A stretch of 44,441 bases of DNA, taken from contig CAVURW010000276.1 in the NCBI GenBank assembly GCA_963743595.1, positions 1 to 44,441 of the forward strand, given 5' to 3'. Shown here one piece after another: positions 32,271 through 41,107 of this stretch (the first letter of the stretch is position 1; every line of letters starts with the position of its first letter). The notes under the pieces were generated by a model. It was not told the origin of the DNA, ran no database searches, and worked only from the letters and a program-made list of their open reading frames with translations. The DNA comes from CAVURW01 sp963743595. Lineage in GTDB: Bacteria; Verrucomicrobiota; Verrucomicrobiia; Methylacidiphilales; UBA1321. The position numbers were made by a program, and so were the translations under genes.

Positions 32271-32634
32271 GCGACTTCGGTCGTTCGTGATTCCTAAAGA
32301 TCCACGATTTATTCCAACGTTCTTTAAGAAATGAAATTTTGTTGCTTTCGGGAATAAACGGATCTCCGCGGTTGAGCATCAGTATCCAAATAACGCCTCG
32401 GCGCAGATTTCCTGCATAAACCTACCCTAATCCGGGTAGCAGTAGGGAGAGGAGAACGAGACGTGCGGGCGGAAGTTAAGTGGGATGAGAATGGGATCAC
32501 GGCCGTGAGCGTTATCGTACCAAAGCAACGGGTAGCAAATCGGCACGGTTTCATGGTAGATAAGCGCAAAAAAGGCATCCCGATTGCTTCCGAAGAGATT
32601 TTGGCTGGTCGCCTTATCCACATCCACGATTCGG
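32271..32634 (+). other. Intergenic region with no confident gene
   Basis: Two competing short frames exist. A plus-strand GTG frame from 32463 (VRAEVKWDENG) has a fair ribosome site but runs 77 bp into the phospho-sugar mutase gene. A minus-strand frame at 32427-32627 (ALIYHETVPICYPLLWYD) has no clear start. Neither shows a family signature. The minus-strand one could be a gene remnant downstream of the mutase. Confidence 0.35.
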
Positions 32635-34587
32635 TTATCCTACTCGCTGTTTCACCATGGCTTGGACTTCGTCCCACCACGCGTCTAGAAATTGCTTGCG
32701 GGTCGTTTTGATGGCGGCGAGCGCTTCATCCGTTGCACTCGGGTCGACGGGTGCTTGGGTGAAGAAATAGAACTTGATTTTCGGCTCAGTACCGCTTCCG
32801 CGAACGGCCATGCGCGAGCCATCGGCCATAGAAAAGATCAGCATCGTCTCCTTCGGAATGAGCTTGCCGTCCAGGTCGAAGAAATCGGTCTTGCCGTAAT
32901 CGTGGAAGCTGGTCACCGCCGTGTTTTGGAACGTGACTGGCGACTCGGAGCGGAACGAAGCCAGGAGCGCCGCGATCTTCTGTGCGCCGGATGCGCCGTC
33001 AAATGTGAGCGTGCCGAGCTTCTCGCTGAAGAACCCGACCTGCCGGTAAATGTTGTTCAAGTAGTCAACCAGCGTCAGGCCTTTCGACGCCGCCCAAGCC
33101 GCCACCTCGGCAAACATCAATACGGCAGCGTTCCCATCTTTATCGCGAACGTAATCGCCGCCGGTGTAACCGTAGCTCTCTTCACCAGCGAAGATGATGA
33201 ACCGGCTCTTTGTTAGCGTCGCATCGCGCTGTTCCAGGGATGTGAGCAAGCGGTAATTTTCCAGCCCAGTCGCCTGTTCGTATTGGAGCATCTTTTCGCC
33301 GATGTACTTGAAACCCGTCAACGTGTTAAGGCAGGCGATCCCAAAGTGCTGCGCGATCTTGTCTTGGAGATCGGTGGTGACGAAGGTTTTGACGAGCGCC
33401 GCGTGTGATTTATTTTCGGGGGTCAGGACGCCTTGGCGCTCCAGCGTGGAGATGCGGTAATGGGCGATGATCGAGCCGATTTGGTTGCCCGAGAGCAAAA
33501 TCAGTTCACCGGAGGAATCTCGCACAGCCACACCCATGCGATCGTTGTCGGGATCGGTCGCCAAGACGACATCGGCTTTGTCATTTTCGGCTTGTTGAAT
33601 GGCCAGGGCTAAGGCTTCGGCGTTCTCCGGGTTAGGCGATTTCACCGTGGGAAAGCGACCGTCACCCATCGATTGAGCCGCCACTATCGAGAACTGAAAT
33701 CCGAATCGTCGAAGGAGCGTCGGGATGGCGCGTATGCCGGCACCGTGGAGAGGTGTGTAGACGAACTTTACCTTGGTGCGCCCCTCTTCGATTGCGGGGA
33801 GATCGAGAACCAGGGAAGCGACCCCATCTTGATATGTTTTATCGGCTGTTTCACCGAGAACAATGACCGACGCGATATCGGAAACATTGGCTACGGCGTC
33901 TTCCAGAAGCTGCGGATTCGCCGCCAGATCGGAGTAACGCTTCGTAATATTTGAAGCATGCGGCTCCACGACCTGCCCGCCATCGGCAAAGTAGAACTTC
34001 ATCCCGTTATCGTGCGGTGGATTGTGGCTAGCGGTGATCATGATGCCCGCGTGGGCGTTTTGATTTCGCGTCGTGAAAGAAATCTGCGGAGTGGAGCGGT
34101 CTTGTTTATCGAGGAAGTGAATGGCCGTGATTCCCAGGGCCGTGAGCGCTTGCTCAGCGACATCAGCAAATTGTGCTGAGAAGAAACGGGTATCGTGACC
34201 GATAACGACCTTGGGTTGCGTCGCCGGAAAGGCTTCGCGCAGGTAAAGGCCCAGTGCCGAAACAGCGCGGTGGACATTGACTTCGTTCAGCATGTTCGTG
34301 CCCACAGCCGGAAACTCTGGTTGGCCCAGCAAGCCGGGCGTTCCCTGTTCTGACGCAGCGATGATTTGCCCGATGGTGCGCCCACGCATGCCACCGGTTC
34401 CGAAAGCGATATCGCGGTAGAATCGATTATCCAGCTCGGTCCATGCTTCCTTTTCGAGCAGCGCATCGATGGCCTCGCGATGGCGTGGCAAGGTTTTGGA
34501 ACCGCCGTAGAAGAGAACGAGGTTGCTTATGGTGGAGGGGAGGAGCTTTTCTTGGGCAGCCTGGGAAAAGGTGAGAGAGATGGGCAT
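32635..34587 (-). CDS. Phospho-sugar mutase (phosphoglucomutase/phosphomannomutase)
   Basis: It interconverts hexose 1- and 6-phosphates. The 650-residue protein shows all four landmarks of the alpha-D-phosphohexomutase family in order: TASHNPP with phospho-serine Ser187, the metal loop DPDNDRMG, the sugar-binding GEESYGY, and the phosphate-binding RGSGTEPKIKFY near the C-terminus. The early FGTGGMRGR motif fits the PgcA/PGM2-like branch (alpha-phosphoglucomutase or phosphopentomutase), which is around 570-600 residues, slightly shorter than this. It is cytosolic. With the GH57 branching enzyme nearby it points to glycogen metabolism, but the genes are not in one operon. The start ATG 34587 is divergent from the 34873 gene with a 285-bp spacer in which I see nothing else. 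Confidence 0.94.
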   Translation of the reverse strand: MPISLTFSQAAQEKLLPSTISNLVLFYGGSKTLPRHREAIDALLEKEAWTELDNRFYRDIAFGTGGMRGRTIGQIIAASEQGTPGLLGQPEFPAVGTNMLNEVNVHRAVSALGLYLREAFPATQPKVVIGHDTRFFSAQFADVAEQALTALGITAIHFLDKQDRSTPQISFTTRNQNAHAGIMITASHNPPHDNGMKFYFADGGQVVEPHASNITKRYSDLAANPQLLEDAVANVSDIASVIVLGETADKTYQDGVASLVLDLPAIEEGRTKVKFVYTPLHGAGIRAIPTLLRRFGFQFSIVAAQSMGDGRFPTVKSPNPENAEALALAIQQAENDKADVVLATDPDNDRMGVAVRDSSGELILLSGNQIGSIIAHYRISTLERQGVLTPENKSHAALVKTFVTTDLQDKIAQHFGIACLNTLTGFKYIGEKMLQYEQATGLENYRLLTSLEQRDATLTKSRFIIFAGEESYGYTGGDYVRDKDGNAAVLMFAEVAAWAASKGLTLVDYLNNIYRQVGFFSEKLGTLTFDGASGAQKIAALLASFRSESPVTFQNTAVTSFHDYGKTDFFDLDGKLIPKETMLIFSMADGSRMAVRGSGTEPKIKFYFFTQAPVDPSATDEALAAIKTTRKQFLDAWWDEVQAMVKQRVG

Positions 34588-34872
34588 GGCGAGAGCGTAT
34601 CGAGGAGAGGTGGGCGATGTAAAACGAATCTGTATTTCATCTGTGCGAATTGTTTATTAATGCTCATTGAGATGATCTGGGTACGAACTTGTCAACATAC
34701 GTTCGCCTTCTCCCAGGGCGCCTGTGCTCATTCAAGGCTTACACTCACTTAAGGGGGTTTATTTAATCAATCTGTAACGAAATAAGCGTGATTTCCGTCT
34801 TCTCAACACTTTACGTCGATGAGACGATGGTTATACTCCGGGCAATCGGATCAACCTTTTAGTAATCGAAAC

Positions 34873-35337
34873 ATGGACACGGACAAAATAATCGAAACGA
34901 TCAGCTCCATCATGGTGGAGATCAAAGACTGCAAGCTGGATGACGCAGCTATGGCGGTGATCCTCTTCGTGATGGAGAGCGGCGGTTTAGAGATCACGTG
35001 CATTGATAAGAAGCTGCAGGTGGACTGCGGAACGGAATCGATCTTGGAGTATGCATTCCCCGGCTGTGAGTGGAAATTCCGCTCGTTGCTGGGCCGGATG
35101 TGCGAAATAGCTCGGGATGCACCGCGTGAGTCGTTCCTGGGAAATACAAATGGTTTTACGGCGGACGTGGCTTTGCTGGACGGAGTGGAGAAGGTGTTTC
35201 GCGTTCAGACGAAAAACGTCGCCGAAGAAGAACTCTACATGTTGATCCAGAGAATCGATTACATGGAGGACGATGAGGACGAAGGTGGCGAGCAACAACC
35301 GACGCCATCCGACGCTCCAGTGCAGACAGCGAACTAG
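34873..35337 (+). CDS. Hypothetical cytosolic acidic protein
   Basis: I chose ATG 34873 (MDTDKIIETI) over the in-frame upstream ATG 34819 because the upstream segment is basic and unlike the acidic protein. The 154-residue product looks like a small alpha/beta domain (KIIETISSIMVEIKDCKLDD and GLEITCIDKKLQVDC), ending in a very acidic disordered tail (MEDDEDEGGEQ). There is no membrane segment and no catalytic motif. It lies 54 bp upstream of the kinase-MurQ fusion on the same strand. The family is not recognised; the acidic tail suggests interaction with a basic partner. Confidence 0.6.
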   Translation: MDTDKIIETISSIMVEIKDCKLDDAAMAVILFVMESGGLEITCIDKKLQVDCGTESILEYAFPGCEWKFRSLLGRMCEIARDAPRESFLGNTNGFTADVALLDGVEKVFRVQTKNVAEEELYMLIQRIDYMEDDEDEGGEQQPTPSDAPVQTAN

Positions 35338-35391
35338 CAGGTAATTGCGAAGCGGACGCTAGGTTTGTAGCGCCGACAAACCGAGGACATT

Positions 35392-37173
35392 ATGGGACAA
35401 AACACGGGCCTGTTGTTGGGAATCGAAGGCGGCGGGACAAAAACCACGTGGGCACTCGTAGAGGAGGCCGATGAGAAGGTTTTGCTTCAAGGTGAACTCG
35501 GGCCCGGAAATGTTCTCTTGCTCAAGCGCGAGGAATTGCGTGATTTATTGGCACCGATCCCCCGGGAGTGGAAGGGCGGCCCGATTCAGGGTGTTTGCGG
35601 CGCTTTTGCGGGTTGTCAATCTGCGGCAGAACGCGAGCGGGTCGAATGTGTTTTAAAGGAATTGTGGCCGCATGCTGACCGGGTGCGTGCTGCGGAGGAT
35701 AGCCGCTCCGCCCTGGCGGCAGCATTCGGAAGCGGGCCGGGAGTGATCGTTATTGCAGGGACAGGCTCGAACGTGGTGGCCCAAAGTGAAGGGAAGTTAG
35801 ACAAAGCAGTCGGCTGGGGGCATCTTTTTGGGGATCGGGGCAGTGCTTATGATTTGGCCCGGCGCGGAATGGAGCGGGTCTTCGAAGAATACGATGAGAC
35901 CCGGAAGGTCTCGGTCCTCGGTCAGGAGTTTTTAAAGCTATGCGCATGCGAGACACTGGAGGCGCTGGTCTCAACAGTCATGGCCGATACGAGTAAAGTG
36001 GCTGTGGCGAGCCGTGCCCAGGCTGTCTTCAACGCCGCCGCGATCGGTGATGCGACCGCCAAGCAATTGATCTCAGAAGGCGTGGAATTTCTAGCAGAGC
36101 GCGTGGACCAAGTGGCGCGGCGGCTTGCTCTCGGGGGTAAATATCGAGTGCGTGTGGCCCTTACCGGTGGTCTCTTTGAGAATCAACCCAGTTACGTTCA
36201 CGAGTTCAAAGAGGCTTTACAAGCGTTCGTGCCCCAGGGCGAGGTAACGATTTTGGCCACGCCGGGATACATTGGTGCGGCCCGTCTCGCAAAGGCGCGT
36301 CTGGAACCGGTCGGTACGCGGCTTGACGCTAAAGACGAGGAGACCTTGCTGCCGTTAACAGAGCAACGAAACCCACGTTCACGCGGGCTGGACAAACGCT
36401 CCATTTCGGAATTGGTGGATCTGTTTTTAGACGAAGAACGCTGGGTGGACCGAGCCCTCAAGCGGGAGCGCAACACGATCAGTGCAGCGGCGGAACTCGT
36501 CTCGGAAGCGCTGAAGGAAAAGGGTCGGCTGATCTATCTCGGCGCGGGCACCAGCGGGCGATTGGCCGTGGTCGACGCGAGCGAAATGCCGCCCACTTTC
36601 AATGCGGCACCGGAGGAAATTCAGGCGCTGATTGCCGGTGGGCCGGAGGCGGTTTTCAAGAGCCAGGAAGGGGCTGAAGATCTGAGAACCGGTGCAGTTG
36701 CAGCGCTGGAAGAGAGGAATGTGTGCGAGCGAGATGTGGTCTGTGGAATCGCCGCCAGCGGCCACACGCCTTATGTGATCGGTGGGCTCGAATTCGCTCG
36801 GATCATGGGGGCCAAAACGATTTTCGTGACGTGCAATCCGAATCGACGTCGCGTGGCTCCAGTCGATGTTTCCATCGATCTGGCGACAGGCGCGGAAATC
36901 GTTACCGGGTCGACTCGCCTGAAGGCGGGCACAGCGACGAAACTCGTGCTGAACCTCCTGAGCTCGATAGCGATGATTCGAATGGGGCGCGTCCAAGATA
37001 ATTTGATGGTGAACGTGCAGGCGACGAACGACAAGCTGCGCGCCCGCGCTGTGCGCCTGGTGATGACCTTAACGGGTTGCGATGAAGAAGAGGCGCTTTC
37101 GACGCTAAAAATTAGCAGTTGGCGCGTGACGAAAGCGGTGGCGCTCATTGCGCAGTCGTCGCATTCTCTGTAG
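35392..37173 (+). CDS. murQ: Fused amino-sugar kinase (BadF/NagK-like) and MurNAc-6-phosphate etherase
   Basis: The 593-residue protein joins two enzymes. Residues 1-305 are a BadF/BcrA-type sugar kinase: GIEGGGTKTTWAL (phosphate loop), GVCGAFAGCQ, VIVIAGTGSNVVA and GWGHLFGDRGSAYDL. Residues 325-593 are MurQ: TEQRNPRS, then the SIS-domain signature YLGAGTSGRLAVVDASE with catalytic Glu398 (DASEMPP), Glu426 in EGAED, and NLMVNVQATNDKL. MurQ removes the lactyl ether of MurNAc-6-phosphate to give GlcNAc-6-phosphate. A MurK-like kinase in the same chain would phosphorylate MurNAc first, so one polypeptide could perform two successive peptidoglycan-recycling steps without a PTS. Both catalytic sets look intact. 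Cytosolic. Confidence 0.92.
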   Translation: MGQNTGLLLGIEGGGTKTTWALVEEADEKVLLQGELGPGNVLLLKREELRDLLAPIPREWKGGPIQGVCGAFAGCQSAAERERVECVLKELWPHADRVRAAEDSRSALAAAFGSGPGVIVIAGTGSNVVAQSEGKLDKAVGWGHLFGDRGSAYDLARRGMERVFEEYDETRKVSVLGQEFLKLCACETLEALVSTVMADTSKVAVASRAQAVFNAAAIGDATAKQLISEGVEFLAERVDQVARRLALGGKYRVRVALTGGLFENQPSYVHEFKEALQAFVPQGEVTILATPGYIGAARLAKARLEPVGTRLDAKDEETLLPLTEQRNPRSRGLDKRSISELVDLFLDEERWVDRALKRERNTISAAAELVSEALKEKGRLIYLGAGTSGRLAVVDASEMPPTFNAAPEEIQALIAGGPEAVFKSQEGAEDLRTGAVAALEERNVCERDVVCGIAASGHTPYVIGGLEFARIMGAKTIFVTCNPNRRRVAPVDVSIDLATGAEIVTGSTRLKAGTATKLVLNLLSSIAMIRMGRVQDNLMVNVQATNDKLRARAVRLVMTLTGCDEEEALSTLKISSWRVTKAVALIAQSSHSL

Positions 37174-37186
37174 GCAACTACGGCTA

Positions 37187-38026
37187 TTACTCAGCCTGCA
37201 TGGGCGGCAATTCCGCCTGAGTCGTTTGGGCAGTCGGCGCGGCTTTGTAACCTTTATCGATTTCCGTTACGGCAGCGCCGAGCTCTCCAAATGTACCTGT
37301 GGAGAGGTAATTGCTGGTGAGCTCGATATTGGCCGAAATCACTTCGGTGCGGCCCTGAAGCGATGCTTTTTCGAGGGCCAGGTCCGTTTGAGCTTCGATC
37401 CGAGCCAGGTCGCTCTCAATCTCCTCATTGGACTGCTCCTTTTGCCCGTGCGTATCGAGCCGTTGCTTGTAGATTTGCAGCGTCGCCTCTTTACTCTCGC
37501 GGAGGGATCGCGTGATTCCGCTCATCGAGACTTCGGTTTCGAGCTTGGCGATCTTCGACTTAATTTCACGCGGGTCGGTCTCCGGGGTGTCATTGATGCA
37601 GCGTTGCGCTAAGAGCAGTTTGAGGAAGACCCACTTGAGGTGATCCAAGGCGTCTTTGTTCGTCGTAGCGGTGAGATCCTCGACCTGCTGTTGCTCGTAG
37701 ATTTGGATGATGCGGGTGATTTTATTTTCGAGCAGAGCCAGTCGCCGGCGTTGCTCCGGGAGTAGTCGCGAAATCAATTCCGCCCGCTGGGTGGATTGGC
37801 TCTTTTGCGTGAGCGCGAAGCCTTGGGCATCGATGACGTTTTGGAAACGAACGTTCGTGGAAAGCATGAAGAGGTAGGCGGTTTCCAAGCCGATGCCCAG
37901 CAGCCACAGAGCCGGTTCACCGAGCCCGAGAAGGCCAACCGCAGAGAGCGCGAGCACGTTAAAGGGGATCTCGCCAAGCAACGGGACAGGAGCTGAGGCC
38001 CAAAAGGCGGCTTTTAGATAACGCAT
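37187..38026 (-). CDS. Membrane protein with long coiled coil
   Basis: The 279-residue protein starts MRYLKAAFW and has two hydrophobic helices (about 8-33 and 38-57, ALSAVGLLGLGEPALWLLGIGL), followed by a cytoplasmic helical region with strong heptad character (about 75-235, for example RAELISRLLPEQRRRLALLE and DLARIEAQTDLALEK). The C-terminus is Ala/Thr/Pro-rich. There is no catalytic motif. I do not recognise a named family; similar topology is common in Verrucomicrobiota hypotheticals. It converges with the kinase-MurQ gene (13-bp gap) and follows the pseudouridine synthase gene by 65 bp on the same strand. It could scaffold a membrane complex, which is inference from the coiled coil only. 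Confidence 0.68.
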   Translation of the reverse strand: MRYLKAAFWASAPVPLLGEIPFNVLALSAVGLLGLGEPALWLLGIGLETAYLFMLSTNVRFQNVIDAQGFALTQKSQSTQRAELISRLLPEQRRRLALLENKITRIIQIYEQQQVEDLTATTNKDALDHLKWVFLKLLLAQRCINDTPETDPREIKSKIAKLETEVSMSGITRSLRESKEATLQIYKQRLDTHGQKEQSNEEIESDLARIEAQTDLALEKASLQGRTEVISANIELTSNYLSTGTFGELGAAVTEIDKGYKAAPTAQTTQAELPPMQAE

Positions 38027-38091
38027 TCTCTACTATGATGCGCGAATTACGAGAGGTTGCCAAGTGTGGGACTCGACTCGCCGCCAACTTG

Positions 38092-38868
38092 CTAGCCCGT
38101 ACTGCGCTTGAGGGAAGAGACTCGTCGCGGGCGGGCGACGGTGCTTTTGCTTACCCGCGGGGCGGGTGTTCCCGTGCCTTTTATCGGAAACGCGTCCTGT
38201 ACCTCTTTACGCTTCAGAATGCGCACATCACCTGGGTGCATGCCCTCAAGTTTCAAGCCGCCGATCTGAATACGCACCAGCCGTACAACCTCGTAACCCA
38301 CCCGGTAAAACATATTGCGGATCTGCCGCTTTAACCCCTGACTGAGCGTCACTTTCAGTGTATTCGGGCCGACACGGAAAATATCGTCCATGCGTGCATG
38401 TCCCTCTTCCAGGACCATGCCTTTTGTCATTTTGGGAGCGAGGCTAAAATCGAACTCGCGATCAATCGTCACGATGTAGATTTTCGGCAGCTTATGGGAG
38501 GGATGGGTGAGACGCTGCGCGAGCTTTCCATCGTTGGTCACCAGCAAAAGACCCTCGGAATCTTTATCGAGTCGCCCAACGTACACGACGCGGGGCAAGC
38601 CTTTCGGCAAAAGATCGTAGATGGTTGGGTCGTCTGTCGATTCCGCTGAGGCACAGACGTACCCCGGCGGCTTGTACATAGCGGCCACAACAATAGCCGG
38701 TTGATCTACCGGTTTTCCTTTTACCAAGACGTGATCGCCCTCGTGAACTTGAGTGGCCAATTCACTGATCCGATGCCCATTAATGGTGACATCACCCTCG
38801 CGGATGATCTCTTCGCATGCACGGCGCGAGCCGAAACCGGCCCGGGCAAGAAACTGATTCAGCCGCAC
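38092..38868 (-). CDS. rluB: Pseudouridine synthase, RsuA/RluB family
   Basis: The 258-residue protein isomerises uridine in ribosomal RNA. An N-terminal S4 RNA-binding domain (residues 1-55, MRLNQFLARAGFGSRRACEE) precedes the catalytic domain, with YKPPGYVCA near 66 and the RsuA-family motif GRLDKDSEGLLLVTNDG with catalytic Asp101. LSQGLKRQIRNMFYRVGYEV is the family's C-terminal substrate-binding element. A basic tail (about 225-258) follows. It could be RluB, RluE, RluF or RsuA; the length and S4 domain favour RluB. It is 12 bp downstream of the small basic ribosomal protein gene, which fits a shared ribosome role. Confidence 0.92.
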   Translation of the reverse strand: MRLNQFLARAGFGSRRACEEIIREGDVTINGHRISELATQVHEGDHVLVKGKPVDQPAIVVAAMYKPPGYVCASAESTDDPTIYDLLPKGLPRVVYVGRLDKDSEGLLLVTNDGKLAQRLTHPSHKLPKIYIVTIDREFDFSLAPKMTKGMVLEEGHARMDDIFRVGPNTLKVTLSQGLKRQIRNMFYRVGYEVVRLVRIQIGGLKLEGMHPGDVRILKRKEVQDAFPIKGTGTPAPRVSKSTVARPRRVSSLKRSTG

Positions 38869-38880
38869 AGGAAAATGCCT

Positions 38881-39036
38881 TTAGGCGTCTGGCTTGGTCT
38901 TAGGCAGATTAAGAACGCTGCGACCCTCTTTCCACAAACCACGTTTGCGGAGGAGATCGACCCGCTCAAACCGTTTAAGAACGTTACGTTTGGCGGCAAT
39001 AGTGCTGGATGAACGAAGACTGCGATGCTGGGACAT
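38881..39036 (-). CDS. Chlamydia/Verrucomicrobia-type ribosomal small basic protein
   Basis: The 51-residue protein starts at ATG 39036 (MSQHRSLRSSSTIAAKRN) and is very rich in Arg and Lys, with KRFERVDLLRKRGLWKEG in the middle and ending LPKTKPDA. This matches, from memory, the small basic protein described as restricted to Chlamydiae and Verrucomicrobiota ribosomes (TIGR04137-type); an in-frame ATG at 39075 adds an unrelated leader. It is 12 bp upstream of the rluB-like gene on the same strand, consistent with a translation operon. It is the best taxonomic marker in the window. Confidence 0.87.
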   Translation of the reverse strand: MSQHRSLRSSSTIAAKRNVLKRFERVDLLRKRGLWKEGRSVLNLPKTKPDA

Positions 39037-39117
39037 AGTAAACCTCAATAAATGTAAACCGTGAGTAGGCCACAATGCGGCAGATGAATCAAGCCCTTTT
39101 GTTAGGGCGTTGGCTGT

Positions 39118-39600
39118 TTACAGGTTGAGCGGACCAACAGGCTTTAGGGGAGGGGCCGGTTGCGGCGGCTGGCTCGGCTGGCTTTCTGGAGGATTCTGAG
39201 GGGCTTGAGTTTGACCCTGGTTCCCTTGGCTTTGGTTACCCTGATTATTTTGACCTTGGTTGAAATTTTGGCCGTTACCTTGTCCATTGCCTTGGCCCTG
39301 ACCTGCATTGGGGTGATTTGCCATGTATTTCTGCATCATCTGCTTAAATTGCTCTTTTTGATCAGGAGTCAGAACCGCCAGGATCTGCTGACGACGCTCC
39401 TTTCCCGGTTGCGAGTTTTGAATGATCTGTTTGATCTGTTCTTTCTGTTCGGGGGAGAGACCGAGTTGCTCAAAGAATTGGCGCATGGCTCCCGAGCGAC
39501 CCTGGCCCTGTCCTTGGCCCTGATCTTGCGAAAAACTGGGCTCGGCCGAGAGGAGGAGCGCGACTGCTAAGAGGGTAAATGTAGTGACGATAGTTTTCAT
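39118..39600 (-). CDS. Periplasmic LTXXQ/Spy-like protein with Gln-rich tail
   Basis: The 160-residue protein has a signal peptide (MKTIVTTFTLLAVALLLSA, cleavage near FSQ-D). Two related helices typical of Spy/CpxP-type proteins follow: LGLSPEQKEQIKQIIQN (about 46-62) and LAVLTPDQKEQFKQMMQKY (about 74-92). The rest is low-complexity Gly/Gln/Asn (GQGNGQGNGQ-type) and then Pro/Gln-rich, so it is disordered. Spy-type proteins act as ATP-independent periplasmic chaperones or metal/stress sensors; this assignment rests on the duplicated LTxxQ motif. It is divergent from the SYLF-domain gene. Confidence 0.75.
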   Translation of the reverse strand: MKTIVTTFTLLAVALLLSAEPSFSQDQGQGQGQGRSGAMRQFFEQLGLSPEQKEQIKQIIQNSQPGKERRQQILAVLTPDQKEQFKQMMQKYMANHPNAGQGQGNGQGNGQNFNQGQNNQGNQSQGNQGQTQAPQNPPESQPSQPPQPAPPLKPVGPLNL

Positions 39601-39734
39601 CTTAAAGGGCAGACGCTCCGGCTTCAGTAAAGGTTACGAAACATTTTCGCCGATTGACGGAATTTTTTGAGATTGAAGGGGTTGGATTCATTATTCAATT
39701 GCCAATTAGAAAATTCGTATCCATCTTTCGGAAT

Positions 39735-40505
39735 ATGAAGCGCTTTGTTTTTGGGATGACGACTCTGGGTATTGCGTTATTCATGATGCAAACGGTGAGT
39801 CGTGCGGGTGATCGGATGGTCGCTGCTGATCCAAATATGCAGCAAGCCGCACCGATCACTCAAACCGGTGCCGGAATGACCATGGAAGATCGCGTTTACC
39901 ATGCGCTCCACACCTTGCGCCAAAATCAGCTTTCAGACCGGCCCATCTTGGCCGAGCGTTTTGAGCGGGCAGACGGAATTGCGATCTGCTGGGTAGACCA
40001 AGGCGCATTGGCATTCGGCGGCATGGGCGGTGAGGGGATCGTCATTCTCCATGATAAAAGCCACATCTACGGCCACGAATGGCGTGCTCCGATCGCGATT
40101 AACATTGCTGGCGGTTCGTTTGGCGCACAGATAGGGTTTACCTGCACCAATTTTATCGTGTTGTTGAACAATCAAGAGGCAGTAGAGAAGTTCACCACGG
40201 AAGGCCATGTAAATTGGGAAGCGACTGCGACCGGTACTTACGGCACGCAAACGGCACGGGAGAGCGACACTCAGTTAGACCTGGGTAATCGGGCGATCGT
40301 CGTCTATCGCGCTTCCGGTGGTTTGTTCGGCGGAGCTTACTTCGGTGCCAATTCGATTTACTCCAAGGACTCAATCGATCAAGCGGCGTATGGACCGGTG
40401 AGCTTGCGAGACATTATTGATGGTCGCGGGGTGGAAATTCCCGGCTACATGCGTCCGCTTTATCGGATGCTGAAGGGCTGGTCTCCGAGTCTTGAATGGG
40501 AGTAG
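39735..40505 (+). CDS. Exported SYLF/Ysc84-domain lipid-binding protein
   Basis: From ATG 39735 (MKRFVFGMTTLGIALFMM, giving a signal peptide) the protein is 256 residues. The body matches the SYLF (YSC84, DUF500) domain: RFERADGIAI, GGEGIVILHD, GGSFGAQIGFTCTNFIVLLNN, AVEKFTTEGHVNWEATATG and the closing SGGLFGGAYFGANSIYS. SYLF domains bind phosphoinositides in eukaryotes and membranes in bacteria, where they are usually periplasmic lipoprotein-like proteins of unknown role. A Cys is present in the body but no lipobox is seen at the signal cleavage site. An upstream in-frame ATG (39654) would destroy the signal peptide and I rejected it. Confidence 0.85.
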   Translation: MKRFVFGMTTLGIALFMMQTVSRAGDRMVAADPNMQQAAPITQTGAGMTMEDRVYHALHTLRQNQLSDRPILAERFERADGIAICWVDQGALAFGGMGGEGIVILHDKSHIYGHEWRAPIAINIAGGSFGAQIGFTCTNFIVLLNNQEAVEKFTTEGHVNWEATATGTYGTQTARESDTQLDLGNRAIVVYRASGGLFGGAYFGANSIYSKDSIDQAAYGPVSLRDIIDGRGVEIPGYMRPLYRMLKGWSPSLEWE

Positions 40506-40527
40506 GCGAGTAGGCGGAGTACACCGC

Positions 40528-41062
40528 ATGCAGGCTCTAGTCATTGCGGATGACGAGTATTTGATTCGGGAGTCGATTCCCGAGACTTGGCGGGCGGATA
40601 TTTTGATCGCTTGTGGCGATTTATCGGATCGCTCAATCTTGGAAAATGGCGTGAAGTGCGGTTGCAATTGGATTGTTGCGGTCAAGGGTAACCACGACAC
40701 TCCCGATCCGTTCCCGAAGTCCATCGTAGACTTGCACTTCAATTTTGTTGAGGTCAATGGGTTGAAATTTGGAGGCTTTGCCGGCTCTTGGAAGTACAAG
40801 CCGAGAGGGAATTTCTTGTTCGAACAAAACGAGGTGAAGGCGATCATGAGGAATTTTCCCAAGGTCGACGTGTTCGTGGCGCATAATTCGCCTCGAGGCA
40901 TTCACGATCGTGACGATGACGTGCATTTTGGATTTGAAGGATTTGTCGATTACATCCCAGCCGAAGTTCTTTTTTCATGGTCACCAACATGTGAATGCGG
41001 AGACGCTTTGAAACGGAACGCGGATCATTGGCGTGTTCGGCGCGAAGTTAATTGATTTTTAA
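40528..41062 (+). pseudogene. Metallophosphoesterase with frameshift and nonsense codon
   Basis: From ATG 40528 the first 148 residues follow the calcineurin-like fold: VIADDEY (metal Asp, but the usual DxH His is replaced), ACGDLSD, VKGNHDTPD and FVAHNSPRG. The expected C-terminal GHxH motif is absent in this frame but present one base over as FHGHQHVNAETL, so one T too many in the six-T run at 40970-40975 breaks the frame. After the corrected motif a TGA at 41009-41011 interrupts NGTRIIGVFGAKLIDF, which would end at 41060-41062. Two lesions suggest decay; the first could be a homopolymer error. A read in the given frame instead ends at 41055 with unrelated text. The starting ATG has GGCGGAG upstream. 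Confidence 0.75.
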
Positions 41063-41107
41063 ATTCGAAACTTTTTTCATAAACGCGGGTTATTGAAGGC
41101 CAGACTT

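Noticed and set aside
32463..32711. 82-codon plus-strand gene beside the phospho-sugar mutase
   Set aside because: It has a fair ribosome site but overlaps the conserved mutase gene end by 77 bp and shows no family match, so I left it as undecided intergenic content.
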